Shown here in pieces: positions 17,415 through 26,758 of a stretch of 64,000 nucleotides of DNA. Source of the DNA: Pedobacter planticolens (lineage in GTDB: Bacteria > Bacteroidota > Bacteroidia > Sphingobacteriales > Sphingobacteriaceae); contig NZ_WNXD01000001.1 in NCBI RefSeq assembly GCF_014172375.1, positions 992,001-1,056,000 on the forward strand. The letters are read 5' to 3'. The translations under genes and the position numbers were made by a program. The notes below the pieces were generated by a model that saw only the letters and a program-made list of their open reading frames with translations, searched no databases and was not told the DNA's origin. How positions within the stretch are numbered: position 1 is the first letter of the stretch; each line of letters starts with the position of its first letter.

Positions 17415-19808
17415 ATGAATTTTCGTCACCTAAAAATATCAGCTGTTGTAATTGGAAGTACATTGCTAACAATGAATGCAATGGGGCAAAATAACAATAA
17501 ACCTTTAAAAGTCAGTGGAGTGTACCCGCACTTGGCAACTTTTAATGAAGGTTGGACCTTGCCAGGAAGCAAAAAGAAAACCAATGGCGATGGTGGAGAA
17601 AATGGAATTGGTGCCATCACACCTTGGGCAAATCAATTATGGATGGTGACTTATTCGCCTCATATGCCAAACGGAAGCTCTGATAAATTATATAGTATTG
17701 ATAAAAATCTGAAAGTAACCATACATCCAGAAAGCATAGGTGGCACGCCAGCAAATAGAATGATTCATAAAGAATCTAATCAGTTAATTACAAGCAATTA
17801 TTTTATTGATGATAAAGGAAAAGTGCGAACCATTCCATTTTCAGTAATGCCAGGTAGAATGACCGCAACAGCACGTCATTTAACAGATCCTGCAAACATG
17901 GTCTACTTTTACGATATGGAAGGGATGTTATATGAAGCTAATGTACATACACTTGCTGTAAAAAAGCTGTTTAATAAGCCAGTGCCAGGTTGGCACGGAA
18001 AAGGAGCTTATACTGCACAAAACCAATTGGTTGTAGCCAATAATGGAGAAGAAGCAGTTTTTAAGCTTACGAAAGATATGCTTGAAGCTGGAGATCTACC
18101 TAAAAATGCTGAAGAAAAAGGAGTTTTAGCAAGTTGGGATGGTAAAACTTGGAAAATTATAGAGCGTAGACAATTTACTGATGTAACTGGGCCAGGCGGT
18201 ATTTATGGTTCACCAACAGATAAAAGCCCGCTTTGGAGCGTCGGTTGGGATAAACGTTCAGTAATGCTAAAACTTTTGGACGGCGGAAAATGGTATACCT
18301 ATCGTTTACCAAAAGCAGCGCATACATACGATCATAGAGGTGGTTGGTATACAGAATGGCCACGTATACGTGAAGTTGGTAATGGAAAAATGATGATGGA
18401 TATGCATGCCATGATGTACGATTTCCCCAAAACATTCTCTCGAAGCAATAGCGGTGGCATTACACCAATAAGTAGTCACTTACGTTACATTCCAGATTTT
18501 TGTAGCTGGAATAACCAAATTGTAATTTCAACCGATGAAACTACCGTATTAGAAAACCCAATGGCTGGTAGAGCACAATCTAACTTATGGTTTGGTCAAT
18601 GGAACGATTTAAAAACTTGGGGTGGTGCAACAGGATGGGGTGGCCCATGGGATAAAGACGAAGTGAAAGCAGGACAAATATCCGATCCTTTTCTAGTGAA
18701 AGGTTTTGAAAATAAGACATTGCATTTAACACAAAGCTCAAATCAAACAGTAAGTTTTACCATACAGATTGATAAACTAGGCAATAATAAATGGGAAGAT
18801 TATAAAACCATTGCAATCCCTGCCAACGGGTATCAATACTTTATTTTCCCTGCAGATTTCTCGGCAACGTGGGTGCGCTTTAAAACAAATAAAGACTGTA
18901 TTGCAACTACATTCTTTCACTTTACAGGTAAAATGCACAAAACAGCAGACCCAATATTTAATAGCCTTGCAGGCATTAACGAAAAGGTGGCAATTAATGA
19001 AAACTTAATTCGCCCATCCGGATACAATAAAAACCTTCAGGTATTAAATATCAACAATGGTCAAAAGAAATATAGTGAGATTGATGAAAAACTACAGGTT
19101 TTAACTAATACTGCCGACAGTACAAGTGAAATGGAAAGACTGTTAGCGTTTAAGAAAACCTACACCATAGATGAAGCATCAGTAATCATTAAAGATAAAA
19201 CAGGCACATTTCGCTTACCTAAAACTTCTAATGCTTACGAAACCTTTGCAGCAAGAGATAAACGCGAAACCGAATCAGAACGCTTTATGTTAAACATTCA
19301 AGGTACTTTTTATGAAGTAGGTCGTGAATCTGGTTTTATTGCTACTCGCCCAATTACCACACACAACAAAAAAATAATTGATTTTTGTACTTGGAGAGGT
19401 TTATTAGTACTAAGTGGAACAAAGCTAAATGCTAAAACCGATGGACATTATTTTGGTAATACAAACAACGGTTTATGGTACGGCGGTATAGATGATCTTT
19501 GGAAAATGGGTAAACCAGTCGGACAAGGTGGTGTTTGGAAAAATACTGAAGTTAAAGCCAATACAGCATCCTTACCTTATTTAATGACAGGATATGATAA
19601 AAAATCTGTTCAATTAACGGCCGATAAAGACGTAGATATTACTCTTGAAGTTGATTTTGACTTAACAGGATTCAATAAATTTAAAACTTTCCATATACCT
19701 GCCGGAAAAACAATTACCTATAATTTTCCCGTTGGTTTTAGTGCACATTGGATAAGAGCAATAGCTAATAAAGAGTGTAAGGCTACAGTTTGGTTTACTT
19801 ATCAATAA
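17415..19808 (+). CDS. Exported propeller-like protein with a duplicated C-terminal module, function unassigned
   Basis: The 797-residue protein has a signal peptide (1-24, ending AMGQ). Residues about 35-350 are rich in W/Y/G turns and short beta-strands like a beta-propeller. Residues 359-503 and 655-797 are clear repeats of one another: DFCSWNNQIVIS with DFCTWRGLLVLS, NLWFGQWNDL with GLWYGGIDDL, and FPADFSATWVRFKTNKDC with FPVGFSAHWIRAIANKEC. I cannot name a family. It starts a tight cluster (4 bases to the MFS gene), followed by GH105 and DUF2264 genes that act on uronic-acid oligosaccharides. A role as lyase, hydrolase or binding protein in that pathway is inferred from context only. Confidence 0.75.
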   Translation: MNFRHLKISAVVIGSTLLTMNAMGQNNNKPLKVSGVYPHLATFNEGWTLPGSKKKTNGDGGENGIGAITPWANQLWMVTYSPHMPNGSSDKLYSIDKNLKVTIHPESIGGTPANRMIHKESNQLITSNYFIDDKGKVRTIPFSVMPGRMTATARHLTDPANMVYFYDMEGMLYEANVHTLAVKKLFNKPVPGWHGKGAYTAQNQLVVANNGEEAVFKLTKDMLEAGDLPKNAEEKGVLASWDGKTWKIIERRQFTDVTGPGGIYGSPTDKSPLWSVGWDKRSVMLKLLDGGKWYTYRLPKAAHTYDHRGGWYTEWPRIREVGNGKMMMDMHAMMYDFPKTFSRSNSGGITPISSHLRYIPDFCSWNNQIVISTDETTVLENPMAGRAQSNLWFGQWNDLKTWGGATGWGGPWDKDEVKAGQISDPFLVKGFENKTLHLTQSSNQTVSFTIQIDKLGNNKWEDYKTIAIPANGYQYFIFPADFSATWVRFKTNKDCIATTFFHFTGKMHKTADPIFNSLAGINEKVAINENLIRPSGYNKNLQVLNINNGQKKYSEIDEKLQVLTNTADSTSEMERLLAFKKTYTIDEASVIIKDKTGTFRLPKTSNAYETFAARDKRETESERFMLNIQGTFYEVGRESGFIATRPITTHNKKIIDFCTWRGLLVLSGTKLNAKTDGHYFGNTNNGLWYGGIDDLWKMGKPVGQGGVWKNTEVKANTASLPYLMTGYDKKSVQLTADKDVDITLEVDFDLTGFNKFKTFHIPAGKTITYNFPVGFSAHWIRAIANKECKATVWFTYQ

Positions 19809-19812
19809 TAAA

Positions 19813-21054
19813 ATGGAGAAAGTAGAAGATAAGAAACCAATCCAGTACCTCTTAAGCTCAGTAGTTATTGTAGCTGCGTTAGGTTATTTTGTAGATATAT
19901 ACGATTTGCTGCTGTTTGGTATTGTAAGAATACCAAGTTTAACAGATTTAGGTTTAAATGAAGGACAAAGATCAATAGAAGGAGCTAGTATTTTAAACTG
20001 GCAAATGAGCGGCTTATTAATTGGGGGTATATTATGGGGAGTTTTGGGCGATAAAAAAGGAAGATTATCAGTTCTTTTTGGATCTATTATTACCTATTCA
20101 ATTGCCAATTTCGCTTGCGGATTTGTCCACGATGTAGCTACCTATAAAATACTACGTTTCATTGCCGGTATTGGACTAGCTGGAGAACTTGGCGCAGGAA
20201 TTACACTAGTTTCTGAAAGCTTGCCTAAAAAATTAAGAGCAATTGGTACATCAGTCGTAGCAGGCGTAGGTCTTTTAGGGGCTATCGCAGCCTATTTTAC
20301 AGTAGAGCTTTTTAGCTGGAGATATGCGTATTTTACAGGAGGGGGATTGGGTGTATTACTATTGTTTTTAAGAATTGGGGTTTTTGAATCTGGAATGTTT
20401 AAACACATCAAGAAACAAGACCAGATTAAAAAAGGCAATTTCCTTTCTTTTTTTACCAATGCAAAACGACTAAAACTCTATCTAAAATGCATTGGTATTG
20501 GCTTGCCAACTTGGTATGTGATAGGTATCCTAGCAACCTTTAGTAATGAATTTGGTAAAGCACTCCACATTTCAGAAACCATTAAACCAGGTTTAGCAGT
20601 AATGTGGTGTTATATAGGCTTGGCAAGTGGAGATTTGCTGAGCGGTGTACTAAGCTATTATCTTCAATCAAGAAAAAAAGCTGTTGCATTAATGATGCTA
20701 TTTACCTTAATTGGTACGGTAGGCTATTTATATGCCGGCATTAACAGCTCAGGTGCATTGTATGGAATGTGCTTATGGCTTGGATTTGGAATAGGTTACT
20801 GGGCAATGTTTGTTACCATTGGTGCAGAGCAATTCGGAACTAATGTAAGAGCTACAGCAGCAACTACAATCCCTAATATGGTACGAGGAACAGTAGTATT
20901 AATGACAAGTTTATATGTCTATTTAAAACCTCAAGTTTTGCCACTACATGCTGCAGCAATTATCGGTTTCATTTGTTTTTCAATTGGCTTTTATTGCATA
21001 CTTACCATTCCAGAAACACATCATAAAGACCTTGATTTTATTGAGCCAGAATAA
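19813..21054 (+). CDS. MFS transporter, probable sugar-acid importer
   Basis: The 413-residue polytopic protein has about twelve hydrophobic segments. It shows the MFS signature after TM2 (GVLGDKKGRLSVLFG) and RFIAGIGLAGELGAGITL in the TM4 region, both seen in the metabolite:H+ symporter-like branch. It should carry a small product across the inner membrane. It begins 4 bases after the propeller-like gene and precedes GH105. A close paralogue is encoded at 37747-38976 in PUL C, with the same GYFVDIYDLLLF opening and GELGAGITLV stretch. Substrate unknown; a hexuronate or unsaturated uronate is the inference from GH105. Confidence 0.85.
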   Translation: MEKVEDKKPIQYLLSSVVIVAALGYFVDIYDLLLFGIVRIPSLTDLGLNEGQRSIEGASILNWQMSGLLIGGILWGVLGDKKGRLSVLFGSIITYSIANFACGFVHDVATYKILRFIAGIGLAGELGAGITLVSESLPKKLRAIGTSVVAGVGLLGAIAAYFTVELFSWRYAYFTGGGLGVLLLFLRIGVFESGMFKHIKKQDQIKKGNFLSFFTNAKRLKLYLKCIGIGLPTWYVIGILATFSNEFGKALHISETIKPGLAVMWCYIGLASGDLLSGVLSYYLQSRKKAVALMMLFTLIGTVGYLYAGINSSGALYGMCLWLGFGIGYWAMFVTIGAEQFGTNVRATAATTIPNMVRGTVVLMTSLYVYLKPQVLPLHAAAIIGFICFSIGFYCILTIPETHHKDLDFIEPE

Positions 21055-21138
21055 AATTTATGGTGATAACATTTCATTAACTTAATAAACAAACGTTTGC
21101 GCTATTATAAACTAGCATAAAAGAATTTACATTGCTAC

Positions 21139-21180
21139 TTTGGTGCTATTAATTCAACAATTAATAAACTAAACACCAAA
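21139..21180. promoter_or_regulatory. Nested inverted repeat in front of the GH105 gene
   Basis: An inner perfect repeat, ATTAATT (21148-21154) and AATTAAT (21159-21165) with loop CAAC, sits within an outer perfect repeat, TTTGGTG (21139-21145) and CACCAAA (21174-21180). The gap before the GH105 start is 136 bases, unlike the 4- and 15-base gaps elsewhere in the cluster, so a promoter or operator here is plausible. No exact -7 consensus is present. Confidence 0.4.
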
Positions 21181-21190
21181 TATAAACCAA

Positions 21191-22555
21191 ATGATAAAGC
21201 GAACATTTTTAATTCTTTTAATCCCTCTTTTTTTTAGCACGGTAACAGTTAAAAGTCAGTCTGTAACACTAAACGGCGACTCTATTTTCTATCAAATGAA
21301 GAAAGTAGCCGACTGGCAATGGAAAAATTTAGAAACAGTAGGATGGAAAAATCCAAAGAAAGACTGGACAAGTGGCGCCATGTATACAGGCATGATGGCA
21401 TGGGCCAAACTAGCAAATAACGAAACCTATTACCAAAAATTAATTCAAGTAGGAGAAGATAATAAATGGCAAGTAGGAAAATACCGACACTTTGCAGACG
21501 ATTACTGTGTAGGGCAGCTTTACTCTCAATTATATACCATTTATAAAGAGCCAAAATACATTGCAGACTTTAAAGCATTGGCTGATACAATTACACTGTT
21601 GCCACATACCGAAACCCTAGAGTGGAAAAAAAGCATTCATTTAAGAGAATGGGCATGGTGCGATGCCTTATTCATGGGTCCTCCAGCTTTGGGTTATTTA
21701 ACCGAAGCAACAGGAGACCCTAAATATTTAAATAAATCTGTCCAATTATGGGATAAAACAACAGCATATCTGTACGATAAAGACGAAAACCTGTATTACA
21801 GAGATAGTCGTTATTTTGATAAGAAAGAAAAGAACGGAACCAAAGTGTTTTGGGGTAGAGGCAATGGATGGGTAATTGGAGGCTTAGTAAGAGTACTTAC
21901 TGTAATGCCTAAAAATCATCCAGAAAGAAAAACATTAGAGAATTTATTTGTAAAGATGTCAGCTAAATTAGCAACCCTACAACAACCAGATGGGAGTTGG
22001 CATGCTAGCTTACTCGATCCCCAAAGTTACCCATCAAAAGAAACTAGTGGCACTGGTTTCATCTGCTACGCAATGGCATGGGGCATTAATAACGGACTAA
22101 TCCCAGCTCAAAAGTATACACCAATAGTTAACAAAGCATGGTTAGCCCTAACTACCTCAGTTCACCCAGATGGAAAACTAGGTTTTGTACAAGCGCAAGG
22201 TGCAGCACCAGATAAAGTAGGTTACGATGATACCGATGTATACGGAGTAGGTGCCTTCCTTTTAGCAGGCAGCGAAATGCTTCCTTTATACTTAAACCAT
22301 AAAAGTAATACATTAATTAAAACAGTTTACAACGGAACTGCTACTTCAAAACAACAGCTTGTAGAATTAAAATGGACAGCCATTACTAAGAAAATAAAGA
22401 ATGCTAACCCTAAAAAACTGGTAGTTCGAGATGGCGCAACTGGCGAAGTAATCAAATCAACCATCGTTTATAAAGGTAAAATACCACAATTAGTGCGATA
22501 TACCGTAAATGTATCTGCCGGAACCAATAGATTTTTTGTAATCAGTACTAAATAA
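21191..22555 (+). CDS. GH105 unsaturated uronyl hydrolase
   Basis: The 454-residue protein has a signal peptide (1-22). The rest is an (alpha/alpha)6 barrel of the GH88/GH105 type (YteR-like). These enzymes hydrate the 4,5-double bond of the unsaturated uronic acid left by polysaccharide lyases, releasing it from the oligosaccharide. The catalytic-aspartate motif WCDALFMGP (Asp158) is present, with HFADDYCVGQ, WGRGNGWVIGG and ETSGTGFICYAMAWG as further family hallmarks. It lies 15 bases before the DUF2264 gene. GH105 implies that a lyase acts upstream, but no recognised lyase is encoded in this window. Periplasmic location is inferred. The aglycone (rhamnogalacturonan, arabinogalactan cap, ulvan type) cannot be decided. 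Confidence 0.9.
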   Translation: MIKRTFLILLIPLFFSTVTVKSQSVTLNGDSIFYQMKKVADWQWKNLETVGWKNPKKDWTSGAMYTGMMAWAKLANNETYYQKLIQVGEDNKWQVGKYRHFADDYCVGQLYSQLYTIYKEPKYIADFKALADTITLLPHTETLEWKKSIHLREWAWCDALFMGPPALGYLTEATGDPKYLNKSVQLWDKTTAYLYDKDENLYYRDSRYFDKKEKNGTKVFWGRGNGWVIGGLVRVLTVMPKNHPERKTLENLFVKMSAKLATLQQPDGSWHASLLDPQSYPSKETSGTGFICYAMAWGINNGLIPAQKYTPIVNKAWLALTTSVHPDGKLGFVQAQGAAPDKVGYDDTDVYGVGAFLLAGSEMLPLYLNHKSNTLIKTVYNGTATSKQQLVELKWTAITKKIKNANPKKLVVRDGATGEVIKSTIVYKGKIPQLVRYTVNVSAGTNRFFVISTK

Positions 22556-22570
22556 AAGAACCAACACATC

Positions 22571-23830
22571 ATGAATAAACTTAAATATATGTTTTTGTTG
22601 GCGATGATTTTTTTTATCGCTAACACCAACGTTCAAGCACAAGCTGCAAAGAAAACAAAACAAACTCCAGTAGTTAGCGGAGCTCAAGATCGCGAGTATT
22701 GGGCAGAGCTATTGTACAAAATAGCTTCCCCAGTAATCTTAAATCTATCAAATAGCACCTTGAAAAAGAATATGCCTGTAGAGGTGCCACCTGGTATGAA
22801 ATCAGATCCCTTTAAAAAGGTAACCTATCTCGAAGCAGTTGGACGTACAATGGCTGGTGTTGCCCCATGGTTAGCCTTGCCAGATGATGAAACTAAAGAA
22901 GGCCAAATGCGTAAAAAACTACGTACGGCACTTTTAAAAGGTATTGCAAATGCAGTTGATCCAGCAAACCCAGATTACCTAAATTTCAGAACGGAAAGCC
23001 AACCCATTGTAGATGCTGCGTATATGGCTCAGGCATTTTTAAGAGCACCAAAAGCATTATGGGAACCATTAGATGCCGTAACAAAAGCAAGAATTGCTGA
23101 AGAATTTAAAGCGTTGCGTACACGTACAGGTGCATATAACAACTGGTTACTCTTCGCCGGAATTAACGAAGCTTTCTTATTAAGTATTGGCGAGCAAGCT
23201 GATCCAGTACGCTTAGAGTTTGCAAAAAGAAAGATCTTAGAATGGTACCAAGGAGATGGTTGGTATAGTGATGGACCAAGCTTTAGCATGGATTATTACA
23301 ACTCGTATGTTATCCATCCCATGCTAGTTGATTTCTTTAAAGTACTGTCGGATAAGAAAAGAGTAAACGTAGAAATGTACGATACTGCTGTAAAACGTAT
23401 GGTTCGTTACTCAGAATTTTCTGAGCGAATTATAAGTCCAGAGGGTACTTACCCTGCAATGGGCAGATCTGTAACCTATCGCACTGCAGCTTTCCAAGCA
23501 CTAGGTCAAGTAGTACTAATGGAGAAATTGCCTACACAAATTAGCCCTGCACAAGTTCGTAGTGGCATAACCGCTGTAATGCACCGCATGTTCGATCAAT
23601 GCAATAACTTTGATGCAGCCGGTTGGCTAGTTTTAGGTTTCTGTGGTTCACAACCTGAAATTGCCGATGGATATACCTCAACAGGTAGTTTATACATGGC
23701 AACACTTGGTTTTTTACCTTTAGGCTTACCAGCAGATAATGTGTTTTGGACATCGCCAGCTGCAGATTGGACTGCTAAAAAAGCTTGGAGTGGACAACCA
23801 TTTAAAAAAGATTATCACGTAGAGTATTAA
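22571..23830 (+). CDS. DUF2264 protein, possible GH154 glucuronidase
   Basis: The 419-residue protein has a signal peptide (1-24, ending VQAQA). It matches the DUF2264 pattern from REYWAELLYKIASPV through YLEAVGRTMAGVAPWLALPDD and NNWLLFAGINEAFLL, with an all-helical barrel expected. To my knowledge this family overlaps CAZy GH154, which contains a beta-glucuronidase from a Bacteroides arabinogalactan locus. That link is from memory and not visible in the sequence. Co-location with GH105 fits removal of uronic acids from oligosaccharides. A bidirectional hairpin terminator follows its stop. It could alternatively be a non-catalytic or lyase-type member. Confidence 0.8.
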   Translation: MNKLKYMFLLAMIFFIANTNVQAQAAKKTKQTPVVSGAQDREYWAELLYKIASPVILNLSNSTLKKNMPVEVPPGMKSDPFKKVTYLEAVGRTMAGVAPWLALPDDETKEGQMRKKLRTALLKGIANAVDPANPDYLNFRTESQPIVDAAYMAQAFLRAPKALWEPLDAVTKARIAEEFKALRTRTGAYNNWLLFAGINEAFLLSIGEQADPVRLEFAKRKILEWYQGDGWYSDGPSFSMDYYNSYVIHPMLVDFFKVLSDKKRVNVEMYDTAVKRMVRYSEFSERIISPEGTYPAMGRSVTYRTAAFQALGQVVLMEKLPTQISPAQVRSGITAVMHRMFDQCNNFDAAGWLVLGFCGSQPEIADGYTSTGSLYMATLGFLPLGLPADNVFWTSPAADWTAKKAWSGQPFKKDYHVEY

Positions 23831-23877
23831 TCATATAGAGCATACTGAACCAATAACCACTTGTATTGTAATAAAAA

Positions 23878-23913
23878 AAGAAAGCCATTTATCTCGTTAA
23901 GTGGCTTTTTTTT
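23878..23913. terminator. Bidirectional hairpin terminator between convergent genes
   Basis: AAAGCCATTTA (23881-23891) pairs with TAAGTGGCTTT (23898-23908), allowing one G-U pair, around loop TCTCGT. A T-run follows on the plus strand and an A-run precedes it, which is a T-run on the other strand. It lies between the stops of the DUF2264 gene and the type IX cargo gene, so it can end both transcripts. Confidence 0.85.
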
Positions 23914-23923
23914 GACTATTTAC

Positions 23924-26581
23924 CTATCGGAGCAACGTTAATGTCCCATTTAAACTTTGGGGTAACGTTGATGTAGTAATCACATAATAATACACGCCAA
24001 TAGGAGCAGGAGAATTCTTTATATTTCCATCCCATACCGGATTGTTTCCTCGCCCATTAAATACTAAAACTCCTAACCGATTAAAAATCTGGATACTGGA
24101 GTTTGGTTCATTTTCTAATCCTCCAACTCTCCAAAAATCGTTTATGCCATCACCATTTGGGCTAAATGCATTCGGTGCAATTATTTCCTTGCAATAAGGA
24201 ATAACTTCAAAAATTTTACTAGCCTTACACCCATTAATGTCTTCAACTTCAACACTATAAATCCCAGGCTGATTTACTTTTAAACTCGATTCAATTCCAC
24301 TTTTCCCATTCCAAGTATAATATAAGAAACCTGGTTCGGCATTCAGTGTGAGTTCTTCTTTAAGTATTGTACAAATTTTTAATTTTTCATTTGTTGTTAA
24401 TGAGGGTAGTGGATTTACCTTCACTTCTACTGGATCACTAATAGTAGCACAATTAAATTCACTTGAAACTTGTACCCAATATGTGCCAGAATGGGTTACA
24501 CTGATTGTTTCTGTCTTTTCCCCATTGCTCCATAAATAATTCGCATTCGGAAATACGCCTGCACTCAGTTTTACACTTTCACCTTCACAAATGGCTTTAT
24601 TAACTGAAGCTGAAATAACTACTGATAATTTGTTATTGAAGGTAATAGGTAATTCTGATGTACTTTTTGAACAGCCTAAAGTATTTAGTAGCTCTACTTT
24701 ATATTTTCCATCAGTGGTTGTTGTAAGTTCGTTTTGATTAGCGAAAGCTGTAAGTTCCACTCCATTTAAATACCATTTTGTTTGATATCCTTGACTATTT
24801 GCAATACTTAATGTTGCCACTTCTCCAACACAATAACTTACCTTGTCTTTTGCGATGTTAGGAATATCCATGGTTATAAAGTTCAGGCTAACACTTGAAG
24901 AAAACTGAGCCCCAGGACAAGCGTTATTATTCACTTCAACTTTATATTTTCCTGTAGCTGTTGCTGAATAATGGAATTGTGTCGCTCCAATAATCTTCAC
25001 TTCATCCTTGTACCATTGATAGCTGTAGTTGCTTATACTTTTTGTTTCCATTACATAAGGTTGATTATTACAGATATTAACATTTGATGGAGGAGAAAAA
25101 GTGATTTCTGGACCTGGGTTGTTAATAATTACGATTGGAATGGAAGTGAGTGAAATCCCTTCGCACAATACTGTTATCTTCACTTTATAGGTTCCCGACT
25201 CCTTGAGGTCTACTGTTAATTTACCAATCCAATCCGTTATTTCAATATCATCTTTGTACCATTGTGTTAAAACTTCGTTTTTAGATACTTCTGGAATTCT
25301 AGCCGTTATAGTTTGCACTTGACTACCGCAGATTTCAAACACTAATTTTGAAAAATCACCTGTATTTTTTGGAAAACCTAAATAATGAAAATCTGAGTAA
25401 GCAAAATCCTTATAATAGTCTTGATCCAAAGTTGCATACACTTTGCGCAGACCAGTAGAAGAAGCCACCCATAAAATTTTTTCGCAAACAGAGGGAGCAT
25501 ACCATCCTGAGCTAATATCTATTATACTTTCAACTTTTGTATCCATGCTCAATGAATAAATTTTTTCATTGGGAAAAATGTTATGTTTTACAAATTTTAC
25601 ACGGTTCACATCCGAATAGCCATAGAGTTCATGGAAAATTGAACTTGGTGTATAATATAAACCATTATTGGTGGCAGCTAACACAAAATTCTGACGATAA
25701 ATAGGTGTTAATGCAAATATTTCTTCTAAATCATTTATTGTTTCGTTGGCAATTACTTTTTTAATTGGGCTACTACAGCCATAGGTTCTCATTACAAATA
25801 AATCATTGTTATTACCCCAAAAGCTTAAAATATTTGGAGTCGCATATTCCCTCCAACCCAATGCCATCAATGAGGCATTAACAGTACTATAATCAGGTGC
25901 TTGGTCTGGCAATATCGAAACAATAGTAGTAGATCCTCCAATATAATTTACAGTAACATGATCTGCAGTTTTACAATATGTATAATTTGGATATTCGTAC
26001 TGAAAATCAACAGATTTGTATCCTTTATTTGTTATTCTCCAATTAGGTTCATTCACAATTGGCGGATTGTCATAAGGAATTTGCACTGTTACAGCTACAT
26101 CACCTCTTACCAATTTATAAAGATGTTTGTTTGTTGCTACTGCCAGATAATTTGGAATTATTGTCTGCGGGTTGTTTATGTAATAAGTAGATAGAGCGGT
26201 CGGATAAACTACAGAAATATCGTTTATTCGAGTAACATCTGGAAATGGCACTTTAATTTCATACTTAATACCAGACTTAAAATAGATAATGATGTCTGGT
26301 TTTAACAAGAAGTACATTTCGCTTTCATTGAACCCACTAACTTGATCAATTTCAAACATGCTAGTTGGTTGATAGATTATAAAATCTGCATCAACAGGTC
26401 TCTTAAGAAAAACTTTTCCATCTATTGTCAGTGCCCATACAGAATGATCTTCTACTGCTACAAAAACTTGTTTTATGACTTTTCCATCTAGAAATTTTTC
26501 ACCTACGGTAAGATTAAGCTGTGCATACGTATCAGAAATAGAAATAAATAACAAAATTATAAACAGTGGGATTGAGCGCAT
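23924..26581 (-). CDS. Large secreted protein with type IX (gliding-motility type B) C-terminal domain
   Basis: The 885-residue protein has a signal peptide (1-20). Its N-terminal half (about 25-420) has no repeat I can name but is beta-rich, propeller-like. About residues 430-790 hold Ig/PKD-like units with conserved Cys and WY/W motifs (YQWYKDEVKI, TKWYLNGVEL, YLWSNGEKTE). The end is the classic type B sorting domain, IAPNAFSPNGDGINDFW and IQIFNRLGVLVFNG to the C-terminus, which directs secretion by the type IX system. It stands alone between two hairpins and has no evident operon. Adhesin or extracellular binding protein is the best guess; no catalytic motif is visible. Confidence 0.88.
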   Translation of the reverse strand: MRSIPLFIILLFISISDTYAQLNLTVGEKFLDGKVIKQVFVAVEDHSVWALTIDGKVFLKRPVDADFIIYQPTSMFEIDQVSGFNESEMYFLLKPDIIIYFKSGIKYEIKVPFPDVTRINDISVVYPTALSTYYINNPQTIIPNYLAVATNKHLYKLVRGDVAVTVQIPYDNPPIVNEPNWRITNKGYKSVDFQYEYPNYTYCKTADHVTVNYIGGSTTIVSILPDQAPDYSTVNASLMALGWREYATPNILSFWGNNNDLFVMRTYGCSSPIKKVIANETINDLEEIFALTPIYRQNFVLAATNNGLYYTPSSIFHELYGYSDVNRVKFVKHNIFPNEKIYSLSMDTKVESIIDISSGWYAPSVCEKILWVASSTGLRKVYATLDQDYYKDFAYSDFHYLGFPKNTGDFSKLVFEICGSQVQTITARIPEVSKNEVLTQWYKDDIEITDWIGKLTVDLKESGTYKVKITVLCEGISLTSIPIVIINNPGPEITFSPPSNVNICNNQPYVMETKSISNYSYQWYKDEVKIIGATQFHYSATATGKYKVEVNNNACPGAQFSSSVSLNFITMDIPNIAKDKVSYCVGEVATLSIANSQGYQTKWYLNGVELTAFANQNELTTTTDGKYKVELLNTLGCSKSTSELPITFNNKLSVVISASVNKAICEGESVKLSAGVFPNANYLWSNGEKTETISVTHSGTYWVQVSSEFNCATISDPVEVKVNPLPSLTTNEKLKICTILKEELTLNAEPGFLYYTWNGKSGIESSLKVNQPGIYSVEVEDINGCKASKIFEVIPYCKEIIAPNAFSPNGDGINDFWRVGGLENEPNSSIQIFNRLGVLVFNGRGNNPVWDGNIKNSPAPIGVYYYVITTSTLPQSLNGTLTLLR

Positions 26582-26708
26582 ATATTAAGATGATAATCGG
26601 ACCCAATTTATTAAAATAGTATGATAAATTTTATTTGTTTGTTGTAACAATGAAAATTCATTTCCAATAAAGATCTTGATAAGTGCTAGTACTACTAGGT
26701 TATTAAAA

Positions 26709-26736
26709 AAAGCCACTTATGTACATAAGTGGCTTT
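26709..26736. terminator. Perfect palindromic hairpin terminator of PUL C
   Basis: The 12-base arms AAAGCCACTTAT (26709-26720) and ATAAGTGGCTTT (26725-26736) flank the tetraloop GTAC, with A-runs on the left that read as a T-run for minus-strand transcripts. It lies 22 bases after the stop of the Ig-like lipoprotein gene and should end the PUL C message. Confidence 0.85.
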
Positions 26737-26758
26737 CCTTTTAGTAGCTTTTTTAGTG

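Noticed and set aside
17184..17429. Open frame of 81 codons on the minus strand across the divergent promoter region
   Set aside because: It overlaps the starts of both flanking genes, has no family character and would place a gene on the promoter of the putative regulator.
17415..19808. Assignment to PL27 rhamnose-glucuronate lyase because of the GH105 and GH154-like neighbours
   Set aside because: PL27 has an (alpha/alpha)6 barrel catalytic domain, whereas this protein looks beta-rich with a duplicated beta-module, so the fold does not fit.
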